From: an uncultured Pseudomonadota bacterium
GTDB taxonomy: Bacteria > Pseudomonadota > Gammaproteobacteria > Steroidobacterales > Steroidobacteraceae
Direction of reading: 5' to 3'
Length of the DNA: 64,000 nt
Assembly (NCBI GenBank): GCA_902826635.1
Contig: CADEFQ010000011.1
Location: 1 to 64,000, forward strand
Positions 17,225-25,687 of the stretch are shown here, in pieces. The position numbers were made by a program, and so were the translations under genes. Position 1 is the stretch's first letter. Each line of letters opens with the position of its first letter. The notes under the pieces were generated by a model that saw nothing but the letters and a program-made list of their open reading frames with translations, was not told the DNA's origin and did no database searches.

Positions 17225-19132
17225 CTACGTGGGCCCGAGATTTTTCCCGAGGAAGTCCACGAGCTTGCGATAGAGCGTCTCGCGCCACTGCGCGCGGGTG
17301 AGACTGTGATCGCCCTTGTCGATCAGCACGAGCTCCGCCGGATGCGCCGTGCGCTCGAGGGCCTTCGCCATGCGCTCGCTGTGCCCGACCAGCACCTGCA
17401 TGTCGTCGGTGCCATGAACGAGCAGTACGGGCACCTGCAGCCGGTCGGCCAGGGCCAGCGGCGAGTTGTCGGCGAGATTTTCAGTGCCGATCTGGTTGCG
17501 CCTGGCGGCGCCGCCGCCGTAGTAGATCTCGCTGTCACGCTGCAGCTTGCCGAGGCTCGTGACGCCCGCAATGCTTGCCGCGCAGCGATAGAGGCCGGGC
17601 TCCCTGATCGCGCCAATGAGGGCCGCATAGCCGCCGTAGCTCCATCCGACGATGCACATCCGCTTCGGGTCCGCGATGCCCTGCTCCACGAGCCAGCGCG
17701 CAGCGCTCGTGATGTCCTCGTGCATGACGGTCCCCCACCCCTGGAAGCCGGCATTCAGCCACGCGCTGCCATAGCCGGTGGAGCCTCGAAAATTGACCTG
17801 GATGACGGCGTAGCCGCGGCTCGCGAGCAACTGCACGAGCGGGTCGTACCCCCATGAGTCGCGGTCGTACGGTCCGCCGTGGGGCAGGACGATCGCCGGC
17901 AGGTTCTTCGGCTCCGCCCCCACCGGCAACGTCAGGTATCCCGGCAGCTTGAGGCCCGCCGGGGTCTTGACCTCGATCGTGCGCATCGGCGCAAGGGTGT
18001 GCTTCGCCAATCGGGTCTCCGAGGCAAGGTGCACTCGACTGCGCGCCTCGAGGTCGAACAGGAAGTACTCGGAGGGCCGAACGTCCGAACCCGCCGATAC
18101 GAGGTAGCGTGCGGACGTGCTCGCCTGGCGCAGCACGACGTTCCTCGTGTCGGGCAGGGAGGCGTCGATGGACGCCTGGGCATGCTGTGCCCCCGGATCA
18201 ATGAAGTGTCGCTGGCGGCGATCGGTCTCGTAGGAAAATCCAACGACCGCGCCCGTCTCGCGCCAGACGATCGCGCCCCGGACATCCACGGTCGGATGCG
18301 CGAAAAGGAGCTGCAGGTCGTCGTGTTCCGAGAGATCCATCTCGAAGACGGCATCGCGCCCATTGTGCTCGACCGACACCATCATGGTGCGGGGTAGCAC
18401 GCCGAACCCGAGGAATTCGAACGGCGCCTCGTCGAATCGTCGGAAGCGCGACAACACCCGCCAGTTGTCGTCCGCCGAGTCGCGCGCGACGAATACCGCG
18501 TTCCGGTCGGAGAAGCCGTAGCCGAAGCGCACCACACCTTCCCGGTCTGCGAACCACCGGAGGATCGGATCGCGCGAACGCATGATCCGCCGCGTCGTCC
18601 CCTTTTCGACGTCGAGCTGATAGACGGCGGGAAAGACTGCGGTGTCTTCCGGATCATCCAGCTGGATGAGGACGTGGGCCGGATCGCCGGGTAGCCAGTG
18701 CAGGATTCGATCCTGCAATTGCGAGCTGCCCAGCGCACCGCCCTGCGCGAGCACCTTTGAATTGCTGCGGTCGGTATTGATGCCGACCAGCCGTGTGACC
18801 GGGAACGGCACGCCCGCTTCGTAACCGACACCCCGGAAGCTGCAGAGCAGTCGCCGGTTGGTCTTGAATCCGCACCAGTTCACCGCGAAGTTGTCGATCC
18901 ATCCCCGCATCACAGCGGCGGAGTCCATCTTCGCCACGTCCATGACCGTGATGATCGGCTCGCCATCGATGAGGGTCGTTCCGACGACCAGGTTGCCGTC
19001 AGGAGACAGGTCCATCGCCGAATAGGAGCCGGCCTTCGGCGCAAAATCCTCGACGGGAATGCGTTCAGCCGCAAGGACCAGCCCGGTCGCCAGCACCGAC
19101 CCTGCGGCCAGCGCCGCTCTTAAAAGTGACAT
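17225..19132 (-). CDS. Exported prolyl-oligopeptidase-family (S9) peptidase
   Basis: The 635-residue protein has a signal peptide (about 1-22), then a beta-propeller-like region to about residue 370. An alpha/beta-hydrolase domain follows, with HGGPYDRDSWGY, GWSYGG (nucleophile S498), HGTDDMQV (D577) and KGDHSL (H609). This order is that of S9C-type acylaminoacyl/dipeptidyl peptidases. It probably cleaves short peptides in the periplasm; specificity is not readable. A strong GGGGGAG site precedes the ATG. It is convergent with aceK, ending 7 bases after the aceK stop. Confidence 0.9.
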   Translation of the reverse strand: MSLLRAALAAGSVLATGLVLAAERIPVEDFAPKAGSYSAMDLSPDGNLVVGTTLIDGEPIITVMDVAKMDSAAVMRGWIDNFAVNWCGFKTNRRLLCSFRGVGYEAGVPFPVTRLVGINTDRSNSKVLAQGGALGSSQLQDRILHWLPGDPAHVLIQLDDPEDTAVFPAVYQLDVEKGTTRRIMRSRDPILRWFADREGVVRFGYGFSDRNAVFVARDSADDNWRVLSRFRRFDEAPFEFLGFGVLPRTMMVSVEHNGRDAVFEMDLSEHDDLQLLFAHPTVDVRGAIVWRETGAVVGFSYETDRRQRHFIDPGAQHAQASIDASLPDTRNVVLRQASTSARYLVSAGSDVRPSEYFLFDLEARSRVHLASETRLAKHTLAPMRTIEVKTPAGLKLPGYLTLPVGAEPKNLPAIVLPHGGPYDRDSWGYDPLVQLLASRGYAVIQVNFRGSTGYGSAWLNAGFQGWGTVMHEDITSAARWLVEQGIADPKRMCIVGWSYGGYAALIGAIREPGLYRCAASIAGVTSLGKLQRDSEIYYGGGAARRNQIGTENLADNSPLALADRLQVPVLLVHGTDDMQVLVGHSERMAKALERTAHPAELVLIDKGDHSLTRAQWRETLYRKLVDFLGKNLGPT

Positions 19133-19171
19133 GCACTCCCCCGAGCCCTTGATGGGCCTCTTGGGGCAAGC

Positions 19172-19849
19172 TTAGCCGATTGCGTCGAGCTGTGCCGCAT
19201 CGATGCCGAGCTCGGCGCCGACGCTGCGCAGGAGTCCCGGCGCGAAGAACTCGGGATGCAGGGCCTCGCTCGCCAGCAGGTGGGCGTAGTACACCACCGC
19301 GGACGCGCGCGACGAAGTGGGCCGGAACTGCCGCCAGGTGCGCAGCACGTCGGCGACCGTCGCCGGCAAGCCCCAGGCGTTGATCAGTTGCTCGGTGAAC
19401 TGCGGCTGGTGCCGTGCGCACAGTTCCGCGCGCGAAGGCGCATCGAGCCGTACCTGCGTACCGGACTCCGCCAGCGCAAGCGCGCGCAGCGCGCAGGCTT
19501 CGCCGGCCCGATGCAGCAGGCCCGCCACACCGACCGTCTCCACCGGAACGGCGAGCAGCTTCGCCAGCGCCAGCGATTTGCTGCGCGTCGCGAGCGCACT
19601 GTCGTGCAACAGTTCCGCTTCGCGATCGCGCCCGACGACGACGAACAGCGTATCGGCGATTTCACGCGCCGCGCTTTCCGCGGGCTCGCCGCGCAGCAGT
19701 GCATCGAGCGCAGCGGGCCTTGCCGGCACCACGAGGCCTTCCGCCGCAAAGCCAGTGAGCAACGATTCGCGAAGTACGAGTGGCAGCGGTGTCGCGACCG
19801 CCGTATTTCCCGACCGCGCGAAACTGCGCTGGGCCGACCGATTGAACAT
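19172..19849 (-). CDS. HDOD-like (HD-related) protein
   Basis: This 225-residue soluble protein looks like a divergent HDOD/HD-related output domain. It has an HDSALATRSKSLALAKLL segment, then VGVAGLLHRAGEACALRAL, and RHQPQFTEQLINAWGLPATVADVL, which resembles the HDOD 'H...GxxLLxxWxLPxxI' helix pair. HDOD proteins serve signalling roles, often without catalysis. Metal-binding HD residues are not clearly conserved. No partner gene is evident: the upstream neighbour is 86 bases away and the downstream one belongs to another unit. Confidence 0.55.
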   Translation of the reverse strand: MFNRSAQRSFARSGNTAVATPLPLVLRESLLTGFAAEGLVVPARPAALDALLRGEPAESAAREIADTLFVVVGRDREAELLHDSALATRSKSLALAKLLAVPVETVGVAGLLHRAGEACALRALALAESGTQVRLDAPSRAELCARHQPQFTEQLINAWGLPATVADVLRTWRQFRPTSSRASAVVYYAHLLASEALHPEFFAPGLLRSVGAELGIDAAQLDAIG

Positions 19850-19935
19850 AAGCCTTGGTCCCGAAATTCGACGGGACCATCAGGCAATGCGGGGCGAAAA
19901 CTGTAAAGCGACGGCACGCAAAACCGCAGAACGGC

Positions 19936-21108
19936 TCACGCTTCCGCGGCGGCGAGCCCCCGATCGACATCCGCCAACAGGTCGTCACGGTCCTCGAGGC
20001 CGATCGACAGGCGCACCGTGCCTTCGGTGACCGCGGAGATCACGAGCTGCTCGGCCGTGAGGTCGCGGGACTTCAGCATCTGCGGCGCCATCACCAGTGA
20101 CTCGGTCGAGCCGAGACTCGCCGTCTTGGCAAAAAGCTGCAGCGCCTCGGTGAAACGCCGCCCCGCCTCGGCCCCGGCGCGCAGATCGAAGCTGACGATG
20201 GTGCCGAAATCGCGCATCTGCGCACGCGCGAGCGCGTGTTGTGGATGAGCCGCCAGCCCCGGATAGCGCACGCGCGCCACGGCCGGGTGCCGCGCCAGCC
20301 GCTCGGCCACCTGGAGCGCGCTGGCGCTCTGCTCGCGATAGCGCACGAAATAGGTCCTGAGTCCGCGCTGGATCAGGAACGCGGCATGCGGATCGAGCAC
20401 GCCGCCCAGCACCGAGAATTCGGCGCGCAGCGGCTTCAGCAATTCGGCGCGCGCGATCACGGCGCCACCCATCACGTCGCCCGAACCCGACGCGTACTTG
20501 GTGAGGCTGTGCAGGAAGTAGTCGACGTCGTACTCGCCATGCTGGTGCAGGCCCGCGAAGGTGTTGTCCATCACGGTCACCGCCCCGTGGCGGCGTGCGA
20601 GGCGGGTGATCGCTTCGATGTCGGCGATCTTCGTGACCGGATTCGTCGGCGACTCGAACATCACGAGCCGCGTGGGCGTGGTCGAGAGCGCATGCTCGAT
20701 CCCCGGCAGGTCTTCGATCGAGAGCAAGGTATGGGTCACGCCGAAGCGCCCCAGCAGGCGCCGGATGATCTGTCGCGTCGGCCCGTAGGTTTCGACGAAG
20801 CCGAGTACGTGGTCACCCTGTTTCGTGAGCCCGATCAGCGTCTGCGCGATCACGTTGACGCCGGACGCTGTCGCAAGGCAGTCGTCGCGATCCTGCAGCG
20901 ACGCGAGCGTGAGCTCGAGCTGGCGCGTCGTCGGGTTTGCGGCACGCATGTAGAAGAAGCCCGGGCGTTCGCCTCGCAGGCTGCGCACCGTTTCCTCCAC
21001 CGACTCGAACTCGAACTTGACGGTCTGGTAGATCGGCGCGACGACCGGGTGGTTGTCGGGAGGCACGTGCACGGCCGGTGGATGATTGACGCGTGTCGGC
21101 TTTTTCAT
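19936..21108 (-). CDS. Cys/Met-metabolism PLP-dependent enzyme (cystathionine/methionine gamma-lyase-like)
   Basis: The 390-residue fold-type I enzyme has the family blocks FFYMRAANPTTRQLE, ATASGVNVIAQ, the aspartate in VTVMDNTFA, and the PLP lysine in SLTKYASGSGD (K204). Family members include cystathionine beta/gamma-lyases, methionine gamma-lyase and sulfhydrylases; the exact reaction cannot be fixed by eye. It is the last gene of a run that also encodes an aminotransferase and omega-amidase, so sulfur amino-acid breakdown is likely. The ATG (21106-21108) has GGAGGAG upstream and overlaps the amidase stop by four bases. Longer N-terminal readings are not supported. Confidence 0.85.
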   Translation of the reverse strand: MKKPTRVNHPPAVHVPPDNHPVVAPIYQTVKFEFESVEETVRSLRGERPGFFYMRAANPTTRQLELTLASLQDRDDCLATASGVNVIAQTLIGLTKQGDHVLGFVETYGPTRQIIRRLLGRFGVTHTLLSIEDLPGIEHALSTTPTRLVMFESPTNPVTKIADIEAITRLARRHGAVTVMDNTFAGLHQHGEYDVDYFLHSLTKYASGSGDVMGGAVIARAELLKPLRAEFSVLGGVLDPHAAFLIQRGLRTYFVRYREQSASALQVAERLARHPAVARVRYPGLAAHPQHALARAQMRDFGTIVSFDLRAGAEAGRRFTEALQLFAKTASLGSTESLVMAPQMLKSRDLTAEQLVISAVTEGTVRLSIGLEDRDDLLADVDRGLAAAEA

Positions 21109-21893
21109 GGTGTCTCCTCCCCCGGCCCGAGCGTGAAGGGATCCGCATCGAGCGCCACCGGAAACCGCGTGCGCAAATCGCGCAGGGCGCCGAGATCGAG
21201 GGTGGCGGTGTCCGTCGAAGCGGCGTCGCCCTGTTCGAGGAGCGGCTGCCCGAGCGGGTCGAGCACCACGCTGCCGCCGGCATATGCAACGCCATTGCCG
21301 TCCGCGCCGACGCGGTTCACGCCGACGACACAGGCTTGATTCTCGATCGCACGGGCGCGCAGGAGTTGCTGCCACGCGTACTGACGGGCGGCGGGCCAGT
21401 TCGCGACATAGACCAGGATGTCGTAGTCGTAGCCCTCGCGGCGTCGACTCCATACCGGAAAGCGCAGGTCATAACACACGAGCGGAGCAATGTTCGCGCC
21501 GCGCCACGCGATCAGGAGCGGCGCGACGCCTGCGGAGTAGTGCTCATGTTCGCCGGCCATGCGAAAGAGATGCCGCTTGTCGTAGTAGGCGATCGTACCG
21601 TCCGGCGTCGCCCAAAGCGCGCGATTGTGTACGCCGGCCGCATCGCGAATGAACGCGCTGCCGAGCACCGCGGCATCGAGGCGCCGCGCCTCGGCGCTGA
21701 GCCACTCGCAGGTCGCGCCGCCCATGGGCTCGGCACGCTCACCGCCTTGCATGTCGAAGCCCGTGGTGAATGTTTCCGGCAGCACGACGAGGTCGGTGGC
21801 GCCTGCGAGCAGCGCGAGCAGCCGCGAAAAGTTCAGGCGATTCGCCTCGCGATCGCCCCACGCGAGGGCCGTCTGGATGAGCGAGATTCGCAT
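21105..21893 (-). CDS. Omega-amidase, YafV/Nit2-type carbon-nitrogen hydrolase
   Basis: The 262-residue nitrilase-superfamily protein carries the catalytic triad: Glu40 in LPETF, Lys106 in YDKRHLF and Cys140 in LVCYDLRFP. The LPETFTTGF and YYDKRHLFRMAGE blocks are typical of YafV/Nit2 omega-amidases. These hydrolyse 2-oxoglutaramate or 2-oxosuccinamate left after glutamine or asparagine transamination. Its stop overlaps the next start. The upstream aminotransferase ends only 9 bases away, matching the known pairing of glutamine transaminase with omega-amidase. Confidence 0.88.
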   Translation of the reverse strand: MRISLIQTALAWGDREANRLNFSRLLALLAGATDLVVLPETFTTGFDMQGGERAEPMGGATCEWLSAEARRLDAAVLGSAFIRDAAGVHNRALWATPDGTIAYYDKRHLFRMAGEHEHYSAGVAPLLIAWRGANIAPLVCYDLRFPVWSRRREGYDYDILVYVANWPAARQYAWQQLLRARAIENQACVVGVNRVGADGNGVAYAGGSVVLDPLGQPLLEQGDAASTDTATLDLGALRDLRTRFPVALDADPFTLGPGEETP

Positions 21894-21902
21894 GCGCGCA
21901 GT

Positions 21903-23084
21903 CTACCGCGCGGCGCGGTCCTCGAACGCGCGCAATCGCCGCGCCGCCTCATCGAGCGTTGCATCCTGCTTCGCGACGCACACGCGCACGAACGGCAGGC
22001 GCGGCGGCTCCAGGTAGAACGGCGACAGCGGAATCGTCGCCACGCCGCCCTCCTCGAGCAGCCGGCGTGCAAACTCGAGGTCGCCGGCGTCCGGAGCGAT
22101 CGCGGAATAGTCGAGCAGCTGGAAATAGCTGCCTTCGGCCGGGTGTGCACCGAAGCCGCTGCCGGTGAGCGCCTGCAGGAAGCGATCGCGCTTCGCTTCG
22201 AAGAAACCGGCGAGCCCCTGCCAGCATTCCGGGTGTTTCGGCAAATAGCGCGCAATCGCCGCCTGCAGCGGTGCGGCAATGCTGAAGGTGTTGAACTGGT
22301 GCACTTTGCGCAGCTCGCGCGTGAGAGCCGCCGGCGCGACGCAATAGCCCGTACGCCAGCCGGTCGCGTGGAGCGTCTTGCCGAAGGAGTACACCACGAA
22401 GCTTTTCGCGCGCAGCTCGGCGTGCGCGAGCGCCGATTGGTGGCGCCGGCCGTCGTAGATCACGTGTTCGTACACTTCATCCGCAAGCAACGTGATCGGC
22501 CGGTCCCGCAGCAGGGCCGCCAGCGCGACGAGATCGCCGGCGCGGGCGACGGTGCACGCCGGATTGAGTGGCGTGTTCAGGATCACGAGCCGCGTGCGCG
22601 GCGTGATCGCGGCCGCGACCCGATCCCAGTCGTAGCGAAAGCGCGGCGGCGCGAGCGGGATGTGCACGGCCCGGCCGCCGGCGAGGCGGATCGCGGGGTC
22701 GTAGGAATCGTAGGCCGGGTCGAACACGATCGCCTCGTCTCCGTGCCCGACCACGGCCTGGATCGCGGAGTAGATCGCCTCGGTCGCGCCGCAGGTCACC
22801 GTGATTTCGGCGAGCGGATCCACTTCGATGCGATGGCTTGTCCGCAACTTGGCGGCGATCGCCTCACGCAGCGCCACGCTGCCTTCCATCGGCGCGTACT
22901 GGTTGTGGCCCTCGGCGACCGCCTCGGCGAGCGCGCCCGCCAGTCGCGGATCGACCGGATAATCGGGAAACCCCTGGCCGATGTTGAGCGCACCGAGCTC
23001 GGCGGCGCGACGCGACATGAGGGTGAAGATCGTCGTGCCGACGTCCGGGAGCTTGCCCTCGGTGCCGCCGTCGCCGACCCTCAT
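21903..23084 (-). CDS. Methionine/glutamine aminotransferase, YbdL/KAT-type
   Basis: The 393-residue fold-type I aminotransferase has NIGQGFPDYPVD near 34-45, TCGATEAIYSAI, LNTPLNPA, and the PLP lysine in SFGKTLHATGWRTGY (K236). These features fit the YbdL/kynurenine aminotransferase/glutamine transaminase K group, which prefers methionine, aromatic residues or glutamine. The ATG at 23082-23084 overlaps the stop of the upstream ROK kinase gene (ATGA). Combined with the omega-amidase next door, it probably transaminates a 2-oxo acid such as 4-methylthio-2-oxobutyrate using glutamine; this is inferred from context. Confidence 0.88.
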   Translation of the reverse strand: MRVGDGGTEGKLPDVGTTIFTLMSRRAAELGALNIGQGFPDYPVDPRLAGALAEAVAEGHNQYAPMEGSVALREAIAAKLRTSHRIEVDPLAEITVTCGATEAIYSAIQAVVGHGDEAIVFDPAYDSYDPAIRLAGGRAVHIPLAPPRFRYDWDRVAAAITPRTRLVILNTPLNPACTVARAGDLVALAALLRDRPITLLADEVYEHVIYDGRRHQSALAHAELRAKSFVVYSFGKTLHATGWRTGYCVAPAALTRELRKVHQFNTFSIAAPLQAAIARYLPKHPECWQGLAGFFEAKRDRFLQALTGSGFGAHPAEGSYFQLLDYSAIAPDAGDLEFARRLLEEGGVATIPLSPFYLEPPRLPFVRVCVAKQDATLDEAARRLRAFEDRAAR

Positions 23085-23812
23085 GCCGCAGCGAGGGCCG
23101 CGCCGATGATCCCTGCGGCGGCGCCGAGCGCGGCCGGCCGGATCGGCGCCCGCGCCTTCAGAAATGGCGCGAAATCGGCAAAGTGCTCGCTGATGCCGCC
23201 GCACAGGATCATCAGGTCCGGCCAGAACAGGCGCTCCATGTGCGCGAGGTATTCGGATACCCGTGCGCCCCACGCCGGCCAGTCGAGTGACAGCTCCGTG
23301 CGAACACGCGCCGAGGCCCACAGCTCCGCCGAACCACCGCGCATTTCGAGGTGCCCGAACTCCGTGTTGGGGAGCAGCTTGCCATCGATGAACGGCGCCG
23401 AGCCGATACCCGTGCCGAAGGTCAGCACGAGCACGGTGCCCGGCACATCCCGCCCGGCGCCGAAGCGCATCTCGGCGAGGCCGGCGGCATCGGCGTCATT
23501 GAGAAACGTGGCGCGGCGCCCGAGCGCCTCCGTCAGCAGCGCCCCGACGTCGGCGCCGATCCACGCGGCGTCGATATTGGCCGCGGTGCACGCCTTCCCC
23601 TGCTTGACGACCGATGGAAATCCGAAACCCACGGCCGCGGCCCCGGGCAATCGCGCATCGATACCGCGAATCACCTCGACGACGGCGTGCGGCGTCGAGG
23701 GGACCGGCGTCGGCACGGAGATCGTCTCGCCGAGACGGCCCCGTTCGACATCAACGAGCCCCGCCTTGATCGAGGAGCCGCCGAAATCGATACCGAGATT
23801 TACGCCTGCCAC
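23081..23812 (-). CDS. ROK-family sugar kinase, polyphosphate-glucokinase-like
   Basis: The 243-residue protein has the phosphate-binding motif GIDFGGSSIKAG (about 7-18), then VPTPVPSTP, GFGFPSVV, FLNDADAAGLAE and LTFGTGIGSAPFIDGKLLPNTEFGHLE. The last block closely resembles polyphosphate-dependent glucokinases of actinobacteria. The CXCGXXXXXGC zinc motif of larger ROK regulators is missing, as expected for PPGK. It likely phosphorylates glucose using polyphosphate or ATP; donor use is not provable here. It starts 9 bases after potI and overlaps the aminotransferase, so it is embedded in the transporter operon. Confidence 0.8.
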   Translation of the reverse strand: MAGVNLGIDFGGSSIKAGLVDVERGRLGETISVPTPVPSTPHAVVEVIRGIDARLPGAAAVGFGFPSVVKQGKACTAANIDAAWIGADVGALLTEALGRRATFLNDADAAGLAEMRFGAGRDVPGTVLVLTFGTGIGSAPFIDGKLLPNTEFGHLEMRGGSAELWASARVRTELSLDWPAWGARVSEYLAHMERLFWPDLMILCGGISEHFADFAPFLKARAPIRPAALGAAAGIIGAALAAA

Positions 23813-23821
23813 GCGCGCAGG

Positions 23822-24676
23822 TTACTTGTTTGCGGCGGCCGCCATCTGCATTTCGCGGTCGCGGCGGCGTTCCTGCCGGCGCATCCAGATCGCGGAGGCA
23901 ACGACGCCGATCGCCACGATCAGCACCATGATGGAGGCGAGGGCGTTGACGTCCGGGCTGACGCCGAGGCGGACTTTCGAGAATATGACCATCGGCAGGG
24001 TCGTCGACCCGGGCCCGGCGACGAACTGAGAAATCACGACATCGTCCCAGGAGAGCGTGAAAGCGAGCAGCCAGCCCGACATGATGGCCGGCACGATCAG
24101 GGGCAGCGTGATCCGGAAGAACACTTTCGCCGGCCGCGCCCCGAGATCGAGCGCCGCCTCCTCGAGCGACTGGTCGAAGCCCGCGAGGCGCGACTGCACG
24201 ACGATGGTCACATAGGCCATCGCGAACGTGATATGCGCGATCGTGATCGTGGTGATGTCACGCCCTTCCGGCCAACCGATCAGCTGCTCGAGGGCGACGA
24301 AAAGCAGCAGCATCGAAAGGCCGGTGATGACTTCGGGCATCACGAGCGGCGCGGTGGTCATGCCGGACAGCAACGCGCGCCCGCGGAAGGGCCCGAAGCG
24401 CGCAAGCACGAGGCCGGCGAGCGTTCCGAGGATCACCGCGCCGCTGGCAGTCATCGCCGCGATGCGGATCGACAGCCACGCGGCGCCGAGGATCTGCTCG
24501 TTGCGAAGCAGCTCGCCATACCACTTGAGCGTGGGCGAGTTCGCCGCGTCCCAGACGGTGACGAGGCGCGAATTATTGAACGAGAACACGATCATCGAGA
24601 TGATCGGCACGTAGAGGAACGCGAGCCCGAACCACAAGCCTGTCTTCGAAAACCAGTGGCGGCCTTTCTTCATCAT
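23822..24676 (-). CDS. potI: Putrescine/polyamine ABC transporter permease PotI
   Basis: The 284-residue inner-membrane protein has about six hydrophobic helices. It has the permease coupling-loop signature EEAALDLGARPAKVFFRITLP (about 190-210) that contacts the ATPase. The N-terminus (FSKTGLWFGLAFLYVPIISMIVFSFN) is typical of PotI/PotC-type subunits. It overlaps potH by four bases and belongs to the potFGHI block. The PotI rather than PotC assignment rests on gene order and overall similarity. Confidence 0.92.
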   Translation of the reverse strand: MMKKGRHWFSKTGLWFGLAFLYVPIISMIVFSFNNSRLVTVWDAANSPTLKWYGELLRNEQILGAAWLSIRIAAMTASGAVILGTLAGLVLARFGPFRGRALLSGMTTAPLVMPEVITGLSMLLLFVALEQLIGWPEGRDITTITIAHITFAMAYVTIVVQSRLAGFDQSLEEAALDLGARPAKVFFRITLPLIVPAIMSGWLLAFTLSWDDVVISQFVAGPGSTTLPMVIFSKVRLGVSPDVNALASIMVLIVAIGVVASAIWMRRQERRRDREMQMAAAANK

Positions 24677-25674
24677 TTGGCGCCCGCCAGTTCACGCGCC
24701 TGGAAGCGCTGGAACACCATGATCGGAATCATCAGCAACACCAGCATCGCGATCGCGACGGCGCTCGCCACCGGCCAGTCGCGGTTGGCGAAGAACTCGT
24801 CGGACAGCACGCGTCCGATCATCAGCTGATCGGTGCTGCCGAGGAGCGAGGGGATCACGTACTCGCCCACCGCCGGGATGAACACCAGCAGCGAACCCGC
24901 GACGATGCCCGGCATGGAAAGCGGCAAGGTGATGCGCAGGAAGGATCTGATGGGCCCGGCGCCGAGGTCGGCCGCCGCCTCGAGCAGTGTGAAGTCGTGC
25001 TTCTCGAGATTGGAATAGAGCGGCAGGATCATGAACGGCAGGTACGAGTACACGATGCCAATGAAAACCGCGAAATCGGTCTGCATCATCGTGATCGGCT
25101 CGTCGATCACGCCGAGCGCCATCAGCGTGTTGTTGATCACGCCGTTGTTCTTGAGGAGCCCGATCCACGCGTAGACACGCAGCAGGAACGAAGTCCAGAA
25201 CGGCAGGATGATCAGCATCAGGTACAGGTTGCGGGTCGCCGGGGACGAGCGCGCCATCGCGTAGGCCATCGGATAGGCGATCAGCAGGCAGAACAAGGTC
25301 GAAATCGCCGCCACTTTCACCGAATACAGGTAGGCGCTGATGTACAGGTCATCGGTAAGGAGGAACAGGTAGTTGCCGAGGTTCAGGTGGACATCGACCA
25401 CCTTTTCGGAGGCCCACTGGAGCAGCGGCGCGTAGGGTGGCATCGCGAGCCGCACTTCCGAGAACGAAATCTTGAAGACGATGATGAACGGGATCAGGAA
25501 GAACAGCAGCAACCACAGGTACGGCACGGCGATGACGAGCCGGCCGCCCGCCCAGTTGTGCCGCATGTAGAGGGTCCAGCGCGGGGGGCCATAGCGGAAG
25601 AACAGCTGCCACCACGGGCCGAGGCGCCCGGCGAGGAGCCTGTGGGGAGGTGATGGCAGCGGAACGCGCGGCAT
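24673..25674 (-). CDS. potH: Putrescine/polyamine ABC transporter permease PotH
   Basis: The 333-residue permease has a cytoplasmic N-terminus, membrane helices from about residue 45, and the coupling-loop motif LEAAADLGAGPIRSFLRITLP. LKNNGVINNTLMALGVI and YSYLPFMILPLYSNLEK are typical of PotH/PotB. It pairs with PotI to form the channel. The chosen ATG (25672-25674) gives about 15 more residues than E. coli PotH, and the start falls 13 bases after the potG stop. An internal ATG at residue 37 is a possible alternative. Confidence 0.92.
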   Translation of the reverse strand: MPRVPLPSPPHRLLAGRLGPWWQLFFRYGPPRWTLYMRHNWAGGRLVIAVPYLWLLLFFLIPFIIVFKISFSEVRLAMPPYAPLLQWASEKVVDVHLNLGNYLFLLTDDLYISAYLYSVKVAAISTLFCLLIAYPMAYAMARSSPATRNLYLMLIILPFWTSFLLRVYAWIGLLKNNGVINNTLMALGVIDEPITMMQTDFAVFIGIVYSYLPFMILPLYSNLEKHDFTLLEAAADLGAGPIRSFLRITLPLSMPGIVAGSLLVFIPAVGEYVIPSLLGSTDQLMIGRVLSDEFFANRDWPVASAVAIAMLVLLMIPIMVFQRFQARELAGAK

Positions 25675-25687
25675 GCGTCGGCGAGCG

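Noticed and set aside
21105-21893. N-carbamoylputrescine amidohydrolase (aguB) partner for agmatine deiminase
   Set aside because: The motifs (LPETFTTGF, YYDKRHLF, VCYDLRFP) and length fit the YafV/Nit2 omega-amidase branch better, and it is chained to an aminotransferase rather than to aguA.
21093-24029. Very long plus-strand open frame of 978 codons
   Set aside because: It is antisense to four well-supported genes (Cys/Met enzyme, amidase, aminotransferase, ROK kinase) and is Arg/Ala/His-rich without family motifs. In GC-rich DNA such shadow frames are expected.
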